Positions 16,985 to 23,941 of a DNA stretch of 64,000 nt are shown here, piece after piece. Each line of letters starts with the position of its first letter. Position 1 is the stretch's first letter. Below the pieces are notes generated by a model. It saw only the letters and a list, made by a program, of their open reading frames with translations. It was not told where the DNA came from and did no database searches. Source of the stretch: Paramagnetospirillum magnetotacticum MS-1 (GTDB taxonomy: Bacteria; Pseudomonadota; Alphaproteobacteria; Rhodospirillales; Magnetospirillaceae); contig NZ_JXSL01000027.1 in assembly GCF_000829825.1 (NCBI RefSeq), positions 496,001 to 560,000 of the forward strand. The letters run 5' to 3'. The position numbers and the translations under genes are program-made.

Positions 16985-18388
16985 TCAGATCACCCGAACG
17001 TTCTTGAACTGCCAGGGATCGGAGGTATCCAGATCCTCGGCGAACAAAGCCCCGCGTCCGTCCAGCGGCGTCCAGTCGGTGTAGACCCCCACCACCGGCC
17101 CCAAATAGGGCCGGGCGACCTCCAGGATACGCTGGAAATCGATTTCGTCGGGCTCGACGATTCCCATCATGGGATTTTCCAACGCCCAGATCATGCCAGC
17201 CAGCACCGTTGCGGTGACCTGCAGGCTGGTGGCGCTGTTATGGGGTGCCAGTTCGCGGGCTTCGGTGATGGAGAGCTGCGAACCGTACCAATAAGCCCCC
17301 TTGGCATGACCGGCGATCAGCACGCCCAGTTCATCGATTCCGCTGACCAGTTCCTTGACCATCAGCCGTTGTTTGGACGGCATGGCCCAGTTCTTCCCGG
17401 CCAGTTCATGCAACGACAGCACGGCGGCGTCACAAGGGTGATAGGCATAGTGCACCGTGGGGCGGTAGACCACCCGGCCCTCCTCCTTCACCGTGAAATA
17501 ATCGGCGATGGAGATGGATTCGTTATGGGTGATGAGAAAGCCGTGAAATGCGCCTTCCACCGGCGTCCAGGTCCGCACCTTCTGGCTGGCGCCGGGCTTC
17601 ATCAGATAGATGGCCGCATCGCCGCCGAAATCGTGGCGCCGCCCATCGGGGGGCAGTTCCTTTTCGTGAGTGCCCCAGCCCAGTTCGGCGGGCTGGCAGC
17701 CCTCGCCCACGAAACCGTCGATGGACCAGGTATTGACGAATTCGTCGGGTCCCTTGGGAGTCGAGCCCTGCTGGGTATCGCGTTCGGCCACATGGATGAC
17801 CTTGACGCCCAGCCGCGAGGCCAGATCACCCCAGCCCTGACGGTCCTTCGGCACGTCAGCGCCCATTCCGGTGTCGGCGGCGATATTCAGTAGAGCCTGC
17901 TTGACGAAATGGGAGACCAGGCCGGGATTGGCGCCATGGGTGACAAGCGCCGTCGGCACCGGCGCGTCGACCCGAAGACGCAACATCTCTTCGCGCAGCG
18001 CATAATTGGAGCGCAAGGACGGCGACAGGCTGAGATCGGTATATCCGCCAGCCCAAGGCTCGATGCAGGTGTCCTGATACAACACCCCGAGATCGCGGCA
18101 CAGCTCGACCAGCGCGGTCGACGACACATCCACCGAAAGATTCAGCAGGAAGTCGCCCTTGCCCAGCATGGGAGTCAGACGGTCGCGGAAATCGTCCTTG
18201 GTCAGCGCTTTGTTGATGAATTCGATGCCGTATTCGGCGGCAACCTCGCGGCCGCGTTCGCAGGCCGTAATAATGGTGATCTGGGCCGGTTTGATCTCGA
18301 TATGGCGCAGGATGAGGGGCAGAATGCCCTGGCCGATGCTGCCGCAGCCGATGATGACCAAACGGCCCTTGAAGACAATGGTGCGCAT
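16985..18388 (-). CDS. hss: Homospermidine synthase
   Basis: A 467-residue NAD-dependent enzyme that makes sym-homospermidine from two putrescines (or putrescine and spermidine), the main long polyamine of many alphaproteobacteria. The N-terminal Rossmann fold is seen as LVIIGCGSIGQGILPLILRH. Other family segments include LLNLSVDVSSTALVELC, YQDTCIEPW, THGANPGLVSHFVKQAL and ITHNESISIADYF. Start ATG 18388 has GGGGAG (18396-18401) five to seven bases upstream. The leader is long and structured (see separate entries). Length matches the family. Confidence 0.92.
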   Translation of the reverse strand: MRTIVFKGRLVIIGCGSIGQGILPLILRHIEIKPAQITIITACERGREVAAEYGIEFINKALTKDDFRDRLTPMLGKGDFLLNLSVDVSSTALVELCRDLGVLYQDTCIEPWAGGYTDLSLSPSLRSNYALREEMLRLRVDAPVPTALVTHGANPGLVSHFVKQALLNIAADTGMGADVPKDRQGWGDLASRLGVKVIHVAERDTQQGSTPKGPDEFVNTWSIDGFVGEGCQPAELGWGTHEKELPPDGRRHDFGGDAAIYLMKPGASQKVRTWTPVEGAFHGFLITHNESISIADYFTVKEEGRVVYRPTVHYAYHPCDAAVLSLHELAGKNWAMPSKQRLMVKELVSGIDELGVLIAGHAKGAYWYGSQLSITEARELAPHNSATSLQVTATVLAGMIWALENPMMGIVEPDEIDFQRILEVARPYLGPVVGVYTDWTPLDGRGALFAEDLDTSDPWQFKNVRVI

Positions 18389-18395
18389 AGCGGTA

Positions 18396-18533
18396 CTCCC
18401 CTTACCTCGGTTCTGGCCGGTGCCAGTAAGGCCCGGACCTGATGACATCAACAACGCTCCCAATCACGGGCTCCTTACGGAGACCGCGCTCGATGAATTC
18501 GGCGGCAGGCGACCTGAATCGGCCGCGACCGCC
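18396..18533 (-). promoter_or_regulatory. Structured hss leader with mutually exclusive pairings
   Basis: Minus-strand RNA. Right after the upstream ORF stop comes a stem GGCGG (18533-18529)/CCGCC (18505-18501). Then GTAAGG occurs at 18478-18473 and again at 18405-18400, with the complementary CCTTAC at 18431-18426 between them. Pairing with the first copy can be extended by CCCG/CGGG. Pairing with the second is reinforced by an inner TGGC/GCCA stem and covers the start of the hss ribosome site. Only one pairing can form at a time. The pairings were read by eye, without folding software. Confidence 0.5.
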
Positions 18534-18534
18534 G

Positions 18535-18588
18535 TCACATACTGTGAAGAATTTCCGGGATAACGCCCGTCGTGCAGGTCACGAACAT
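18535..18588 (-). CDS. Upstream ORF (17-residue leader peptide candidate) of hss
   Basis: ATG at 18588 encodes MFVTCTTGVIPEILHSM and stops at 18535. A very good ribosome site, AGGGAGGTGG, lies five bases ahead of it. It is 147 bases upstream of the hss start, on the likely hss transcript, and its stop is one base before a GC-rich stem. Leader peptides that sense polyamines are known for other polyamine genes (for example SpeFL ahead of speF in Escherichia coli). Whether this one is translated or conserved is unknown; the same frame is also open further upstream. Confidence 0.45.
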   Translation of the reverse strand: MFVTCTTGVIPEILHSM

Positions 18589-18678
18589 GTCCACCTCCCT
18601 TTCGGGCGCCGCCAAAGAACCCGGCGGCTCTTCCAAAAAGGACGCGTCCGTCGTTGCAGAACCATCAAGGGCCATTTG

Positions 18679-18688
18679 CACGTACGTG
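18679..18688. promoter_or_regulatory. CACGTACGTG palindrome in the hss promoter region
   Basis: A perfect ten-base palindrome lying about 10 to 20 bases after the predicted hss transcription start, a typical place for a repressor. The regulator is unknown. Confidence 0.35.
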
Positions 18689-18704
18689 TGCGTCACTGAT
18701 CCGC

Positions 18705-18733
18705 TATATACCCGTCCCTTTACTGCGATGCAA
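18705..18733 (-). promoter_or_regulatory. Putative sigma-70 promoter of hss
   Basis: TTGCAT (plus 18728-18733) and TATATA (plus 18705-18710) are separated by exactly 17 bases on the minus strand. The start site would be near 18698, giving a leader of about 310 bases before hss. Together with the leader entries this accounts for most of the 464-base gap between hss and the next gene. No other gene was supported there. Confidence 0.5.
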
Positions 18734-18852
18734 TACCTCTTGGTCCCAAGCGATATCGCGTACCGCCTATTCGATGGCCTGGGCACGGGACCGTCCCTGC
18801 CCCATATGATCGCAATCTGGTATAAGGTCTGTAGGAATAAGAGGAGCAAGTG

Positions 18853-20019
18853 ATGCACCATCCTGGGCCATGGCGTTCCACCGTGTCGGCGCTTTTTGCC
18901 AATCTGGTGGGTATCGGTCTGGCCCGCTTCGCCTATTCCCCGCTGATTCCGGCCCTGGTGGTGGAAGGCTGGTTCGAAGCCTCGGCCGCCGCCTATCTGG
19001 GCGCCGCCAATTTGGCCGGATATCTGGCCGGTGCGCTGTCGGCCCGTGCCCTGGGGCGCCGCCTGGGTCCTGCCTTGGCCCTGAAGGTGATGATGGGCCT
19101 GATCGCCGCGTCTTTTCTGGTCTGTGCCCAACCCGCCCCCTTTGCCTGGTTCTTCATCTGGCGCTTTGCCTCGGGTCTGGCCGGAGGCGTCATCATGGTC
19201 CTGGCCGCCACCCTGGTCCTGCCCCATGTGCCGGAATCGAGACGCGGCCTGGCCGGGGGCCTGATCTTCATGGGCGTGGGCCTGGGCGCCGTGGCCTCGG
19301 CCACCTTGCTGCCCCTGCTTCTGGCCCAGGGCATGAGTTTCACCTGGATCGCGCTCGGCCTGCTGTGCCTGGGCTTCACCCTGGCCGCCTGGAGCGGATG
19401 GCCCGAGGACGCGGTCCTACCGGCAAGCACTCCTGCCGCCCCCCTCAAGGATTCCCGCCTGCGCGCCCTGATGGTCATCTACGCGCTGAATGCCTTCGGA
19501 CTGGTGCCGCATATGGTGTTTCTGGTGGATTTCGTGGCGCGCGGCCTGAACCAGGGAATCGGGCGCGGCGCCTTCATCTGGTTTCTGTTCGGATTGGGAG
19601 CCACGGTGGGTCCGGTCATTCTCGGCCGGCTCGGAGACCATTTCGGCTTCGGCAGGGTTCTGCGCGGCGCTTTGGCGACCCAGGTCCTGGTGGTGGGACT
19701 GGCCTCGACCACCAGCCAGATCGGATGGCTGGGTCTGTCCGCCCTCATCATGGGAAGCTTCACGCCGGGTGTGGTGCCTGTGGTGCTGGGCCGTGTCCGC
19801 GAACTGCTGCCTGGCGATTTCGGTGCCCAGCGCACCGCCTGGAGCCGGACCACCGCCGCCTTCGCCCTGGGACAAGCGGCGGGGGCCTATGGCCTGTCCT
19901 GGGTCTTCGCCACGGAGAAGGCCTATCCGCCGCTGTTCGCCCTTGGGGCCGTAGCATTGGCCCTGGCCCTGGCACTGGAACTGGTGGTCAGACGCCGGAA
20001 CGTTTCAGCGCCCGTTTGA
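18853..20019 (+). CDS. YbfB/YjiJ-family MFS transporter
   Basis: A 388-residue membrane protein with about twelve hydrophobic segments. The opening (ANLVGIGLARFAYSPLIPALVVEGWF) and AAYLGAANLAGYLAGAL are characteristic of the YbfB/YjiJ group of major facilitators. ATG 18853 is preceded by AGGAG at good distance; a GTG one codon earlier is possible. It is divergent from hss across a 464-base gap. Its cargo is unknown; a link with polyamines is only suggested by position. Confidence 0.8.
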   Translation: MHHPGPWRSTVSALFANLVGIGLARFAYSPLIPALVVEGWFEASAAAYLGAANLAGYLAGALSARALGRRLGPALALKVMMGLIAASFLVCAQPAPFAWFFIWRFASGLAGGVIMVLAATLVLPHVPESRRGLAGGLIFMGVGLGAVASATLLPLLLAQGMSFTWIALGLLCLGFTLAAWSGWPEDAVLPASTPAAPLKDSRLRALMVIYALNAFGLVPHMVFLVDFVARGLNQGIGRGAFIWFLFGLGATVGPVILGRLGDHFGFGRVLRGALATQVLVVGLASTTSQIGWLGLSALIMGSFTPGVVPVVLGRVRELLPGDFGAQRTAWSRTTAAFALGQAAGAYGLSWVFATEKAYPPLFALGAVALALALALELVVRRRNVSAPV

Positions 20020-20236
20020 AGGCGCCGTCGCGCTTGATGGCCATTTCGCGCCGTAGCGCGTCGCCATGGCTCAGCGGCCCTTCCACATGGGCCAGCCGCC
20101 AGGGGCCGCGCCCGCGGGTGAACTTGGCCCCCTCGCCCGCATTGTGGCGGGCCAGCCGGTCTTCCACGTCAAGGGCGATGCCGGTATAGGCGATATGGGC
20201 CCCATTGAGCAGGACATAGACGAACCAGTCCTTCAT
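19988..20236 (-). CDS. GIY-YIG domain protein (UPF0213 type)
   Basis: An 82-residue single-domain protein with the modified GIY-YIG core VYVLLNG...AYTGIALDVEDRLARHNAGEGAKFTRGRGPW, followed by ALRREMAIKR. This is the size and pattern of the small UPF0213 group of putative endonucleases. It overlaps the end of the convergent MFS gene by 32 bases and is followed upstream by the LysE gene two bases away. Nuclease activity is a family inference. Confidence 0.8.
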   Translation of the reverse strand: MKDWFVYVLLNGAHIAYTGIALDVEDRLARHNAGEGAKFTRGRGPWRLAHVEGPLSHGDALRREMAIKRDGAFKRALKRSGV

Positions 20237-20237
20237 C

Positions 20238-20870
20238 TCACCCTTCGACCATCAGTTTCAGACCCAGGGAGATAAAGACGATTCCGGCCGTGCGATCGAG
20301 CCATACCCCCGCCCGCCCGTGACGGCCCAGCCATCCGCCCAGGGAGCCGGCGAACCACCCGATGAGGCCGAACAGAACACAAGCCTGGACGGTAAACATC
20401 AGCCCCAGGAGGGCCATCTGTCCGCCCACCGCTCCCTTCCCGGAATCCACGAATTGCGGAAGGAAGGCCAGAAAGAACAAGATCACCTTGGGATTGACGG
20501 CATTGGCCAGCAGACCTCGCCAGAACAACATGGGCAGGGACTCGGGACTCGCCATCGTCCCGTCCAGCCGCACGCTCCCGGTGGAGGGCAAGGCGCGTAT
20601 TCCCAGCCAAACCAGATAGATGCCGCCAGCCACTTTCAGTCCGGTGAACAGCGCGGGCGAGGCCGCGATGGCCGCGCTGATTCCCAAAGCCGCCAGAATG
20701 GTATGGCTGAGACAGCCCAGCGCACATCCCAGACCGAAAGCCATGCCGAAATTCCGACCCCGCGACAGGCCGAGGCTGAGGATCATCAGATTGTCCGGCC
20801 CCGGCGACACGGTGATCAGCATGGCCGCCGCCAGAAATCCCAGGACCTGAGATGCGTCCAGAATGGCCAT
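20238..20870 (-). CDS. LysE/RhtB-family exporter
   Basis: A 210-residue membrane protein with about six hydrophobic segments. The family signature is seen at the start (ITVSPGPDNLMILSLGLSRGRNFGMAFGLGCALG), and later AVNPKVILFFLAFLPQFV. Members export amino acids or related small molecules. It is one base from the GIY-YIG gene and on the same strand, so the two are probably co-transcribed. The cargo is unknown. Confidence 0.85.
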   Translation of the reverse strand: MAILDASQVLGFLAAAMLITVSPGPDNLMILSLGLSRGRNFGMAFGLGCALGCLSHTILAALGISAAIAASPALFTGLKVAGGIYLVWLGIRALPSTGSVRLDGTMASPESLPMLFWRGLLANAVNPKVILFFLAFLPQFVDSGKGAVGGQMALLGLMFTVQACVLFGLIGWFAGSLGGWLGRHGRAGVWLDRTAGIVFISLGLKLMVEG

Positions 20871-20950
20871 GCCCTCGTCCTCCCTCCCCCTTGCGTGCCA
20901 GCGGCTCTACAATAGCCGTCCAGGCGCGCTTTTGAAGCGAAGATGAGGGA

Positions 20951-23092
20951 TCAGACCGGCCCGCCCGGCGCCTGGGGCATGGTAAACAAGACGGTGGTGC
21001 CGCTCGTCCCGTCGGATTCCACCCAGATACGGCCTCCCGCCATCTCGGTGATCTTGCGGGCAATGGCCAGGCCAATGCCGGTACCGCCATAGGTGCTTGC
21101 GGAATGAAGGCGTTCCAGCGCCACGAAAACCCGTTCGTGATAGCAAGGATCGATGCCGATACCGTTATCCGCCACCTGGAACACCCAGCCTTCCGGGTGG
21201 TTCTGCGCTCCGACATTCAGACATAATGGCCGCTCGGCATGGCGGAAGCGTACGGCATTCTCGATCAGGATCTCGAACAGATCATCGAGATATTTCTGCG
21301 GGATGCCCACGCGGGGCATCAGCCCCCTTTCCACCTGCACCGGGCCGGTCTTGCTGGTATCGACGAAACGGTTGATCGCCGCCGCAAGCGCCGTTTCCGA
21401 AGAAGCGATCCCGCCGACCACCGGCTGGCGCTCGATGGCAAGATAGGCCTGGACGTCACGCAATATGTCAACCAGACGCCTGGCGGCGTCGATAATCAGG
21501 TGGGCCGGCTGCTCGGCTCCCGTGGCCTCGGGCAGATCCTCGATCCGTTGAAGCAGAACCTGGGCCTGAAGACGCATCTGGCGGGCCGGTTCCTGAAGAT
21601 GGTGGGCCAGCACGAAGGAAAAGCGCTCCAGATCCTCGCTATAATGGGCCACGTCGTCATAGGCCTTGGCCAGTGACGCCCGCGCCTCCTCCTGTTGGGT
21701 GATGTCGCGCTGGACCCCCACCCAGTGGGTCAGAGCGCCATTGGTGCCCCGCAAGGGCGACAGCGAAAGCTGATTCCAGAACAAGGTGCCATCGGCGCGC
21801 TGATTTCGCACCACCACCGTAACCGGACGCCCCTCGGCCAGCGCTGCGCGGATATCGTCCAATCCCTCCTGGGCCGGATCGAATTCGTGCAGGAAACGGG
21901 CATTACGCCCCAGGGCGTTTTGGGCGGCGTAACCCGTGATGTGCTCGAAAGCGGGATTGACGTAGATAAGCGGCATGTCAGGGCCGCTCACATCGGCGAT
22001 GGTCACCCCGTTGGAGACATTGGACAGAACCATGTCCGACAGCCGCAATCTGGCCTCGTCACGCCCCCTCTTGTGCAGCATGGCGGCCATGGCCGCGGTC
22101 AGTCCCAGCACGATCAGCGTCATGGCCGCCACCGGCCAGGCGATGATCTCGACGCTGCGTGTCCAACCCTCCAAGGCGCGATCGAGGGAAATACCGACGC
22201 TCACCACCAGCGGCCAGGCCAGGTTCGTGCGGTAACTGGTGATCCATGTCACGCCGTCGCCCCAGGGCCCCATGAAGGTCCCCATCTCCGAGTCCTTCAA
22301 ATGGCGGGAAAACAGCGGATTGTCCCATCCACGATCCTGGTGCTGGTCGTCAATCCCCCCCGCTCCGGCAAGAAGCAGGCCGTCAAAACGCCAAAGATGG
22401 ACATGGGCGCCGGATTCCCCCTCGATCCCCTGGAAACTGGAGACGAAGTAATCGGGGTTGACCGCACCGATCACCAGCCCGAGGATCTTCCCACTGGCAT
22501 CACGGATAGCCCGGCTGAGGGGAATGGTCTTGTGACCGCCGCCCCGGATGCCGATTCCAATAAATCGCCCATCGACCGGTAGGCCGATGACCAATGGACG
22601 CGGAAGACGCTCATGCTCGACCAACAATCCGCCGATATCAAAAGAGCGGCCATCGGATTGGTTGGCCGAATCGAACAGCAAGGCGCCATCGGCCCTGACC
22701 ACCAGGATCTGCCGCAGATAAGGGGTAAAGGTCAGACGCTGGGCCACGGCGGCGCGCAGATCAAGCCGCGCGCTTCCCATTCCCTGTTCCAGCGCCAGAT
22801 CGGCAACCGAGGCAAGGGTCACATCCATGGAATTGACGGAACGTTCCACGGATTCCGTCAGGCTGCGCGCCAGATTGCGGGTCACCGCCTCGGCGCCGCC
22901 GATGGCTTCCTGACGCCCAGCCAGCAATCCCAGCGTGGTGGCAACGGCCATGGCCAACGCCATGCCAACCCCGAACACAACCACCGCCGCGATCAAACGC
23001 GCAGAGAACAGCGGTTTGACCGGGACGCGGCCCAACTCCACCGGAGAGATTTCCGGTTGCGCCTCTCTTGTCTTGGTATGGTCAGCTTGCAT
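20951..23092 (-). CDS. Membrane histidine kinase with Cache sensor and cysteine-less LOV-like PAS
   Basis: A 713-residue kinase. Membrane segment (about 31-57), periplasmic double-Cache-like sensor (about 60-310), second membrane segment (about 316-338), PAS (about 350-470), HisKA-like domain with FVLAHHLQEPAR (His497 the likely acceptor), and HATPase (NAVRF, DNGIGI, GGTGIGLAI). The PAS domain reads like a LOV domain (GRNARFL, then DGTLFWNQLSLSPLR and THWVGVQRDIT), but the flavin-reactive cysteine of GRNCRFLQ is Ala398 (codon 21899-21901). The HHLQEP box resembles bacteriophytochrome-type kinases. It is divergent from the solute-binding-protein gene by 44 bases and has no adjacent response regulator. 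Confidence 0.85.
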   Translation of the reverse strand: MQADHTKTREAQPEISPVELGRVPVKPLFSARLIAAVVVFGVGMALAMAVATTLGLLAGRQEAIGGAEAVTRNLARSLTESVERSVNSMDVTLASVADLALEQGMGSARLDLRAAVAQRLTFTPYLRQILVVRADGALLFDSANQSDGRSFDIGGLLVEHERLPRPLVIGLPVDGRFIGIGIRGGGHKTIPLSRAIRDASGKILGLVIGAVNPDYFVSSFQGIEGESGAHVHLWRFDGLLLAGAGGIDDQHQDRGWDNPLFSRHLKDSEMGTFMGPWGDGVTWITSYRTNLAWPLVVSVGISLDRALEGWTRSVEIIAWPVAAMTLIVLGLTAAMAAMLHKRGRDEARLRLSDMVLSNVSNGVTIADVSGPDMPLIYVNPAFEHITGYAAQNALGRNARFLHEFDPAQEGLDDIRAALAEGRPVTVVVRNQRADGTLFWNQLSLSPLRGTNGALTHWVGVQRDITQQEEARASLAKAYDDVAHYSEDLERFSFVLAHHLQEPARQMRLQAQVLLQRIEDLPEATGAEQPAHLIIDAARRLVDILRDVQAYLAIERQPVVGGIASSETALAAAINRFVDTSKTGPVQVERGLMPRVGIPQKYLDDLFEILIENAVRFRHAERPLCLNVGAQNHPEGWVFQVADNGIGIDPCYHERVFVALERLHSASTYGGTGIGLAIARKITEMAGGRIWVESDGTSGTTVLFTMPQAPGGPV

Positions 23093-23136
23093 GGTCTATG
23101 TGAAATAGCATAATACATCCGTATCGGAGGACAATA

Positions 23137-23937
23137 ATGTACAGACACGCCTGCCTTGTCACCGCCGTTATTGCCGCCTTGGCGGGAATTCCGTCCTTTG
23201 CCACCGCATCCGGCGGAAAACTGGCGAAAATCCGTCAGACGGGGGAGGTCAGAGTTTGCATCTGGCCCGACTACTACTCCATCTCCTACCGCAATACCCG
23301 GACCGGCAAGCTGGAGGGCATCGACATCGACATGGCCCATGAGTTTGCCAAGGACCTGGGTGTTCAGGTGCGGTTTATCGATTCGTCGTTCAAGACACTG
23401 GTCGAAGACCTTCTAAGCGATAAGTGCGACATCTCCATGCACGCGGTGGCCATTACGCCTGACCGCCAGGAGAAACTGGCCTTCACCCGCCCCCATCTGC
23501 GCAGCGGTATCTTCGCCATCACCAGCAAGACCAATCCGGTCGTCAAGGAATGGGCCGATATCGACCGCGATGGCGTGGTGGTTGCCGCCGCCGCCGGAAC
23601 CTTCATGGTCGGCGTCATGAAGAATGAGTTGAAACAGGCCCGCCTGTTGGAGGTCGCCACACCGGAAGCGCGCGAACAGGAAGTGATGAGCGGACGCGCC
23701 GATTTGTTCGTCACCGACTATCCTTTCAGCCGCAAGATGCTGGCCCGGCATGATTGGGCCAAGTTGTTGACGCCGCCCACGCCCCTGGCGCCCAGTCCCT
23801 ATGCCTATGCCATGGCGCCCGGCGACCGGGAATGGCTGGAAACGGCCGACGCCTTCGTGGGACGCGCCAAGACCGACGGCCGCCTGCTGGCCGCGGCCAA
23901 GGCCAACGGCCTGGAAGCCATCGTCGATCTCAAATAA
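23137..23937 (+). CDS. Periplasmic solute-binding protein, SBP_bac_3 (amino-acid type)
   Basis: A 266-residue exported protein with signal peptide (about 1-24, ending FATASG). The family 3 binding-protein fold is seen in RQTGEVRVCIWPDYYSISYRN, LEGIDIDMAHEFAKDLGV, DKCDISMHAVAITPDRQEKLAFTRPH and GRADLFVTDYPFS. GGAGG lies ahead of ATG 23137. No ABC permease or ATPase gene is near; it stands between two large sensor-kinase genes, so it may feed a sensor rather than a transporter. Confidence 0.85.
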   Translation: MYRHACLVTAVIAALAGIPSFATASGGKLAKIRQTGEVRVCIWPDYYSISYRNTRTGKLEGIDIDMAHEFAKDLGVQVRFIDSSFKTLVEDLLSDKCDISMHAVAITPDRQEKLAFTRPHLRSGIFAITSKTNPVVKEWADIDRDGVVVAAAAGTFMVGVMKNELKQARLLEVATPEAREQEVMSGRADLFVTDYPFSRKMLARHDWAKLLTPPTPLAPSPYAYAMAPGDREWLETADAFVGRAKTDGRLLAAAKANGLEAIVDLK

Positions 23938-23941
23938 GCGC

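Noticed and set aside
18572-18853. Plus-strand ORF of 93 codons in the hss/MFS gap
   Set aside because: No ribosome site, no domain, and the region is better explained by the minus-strand hss promoter and leader.
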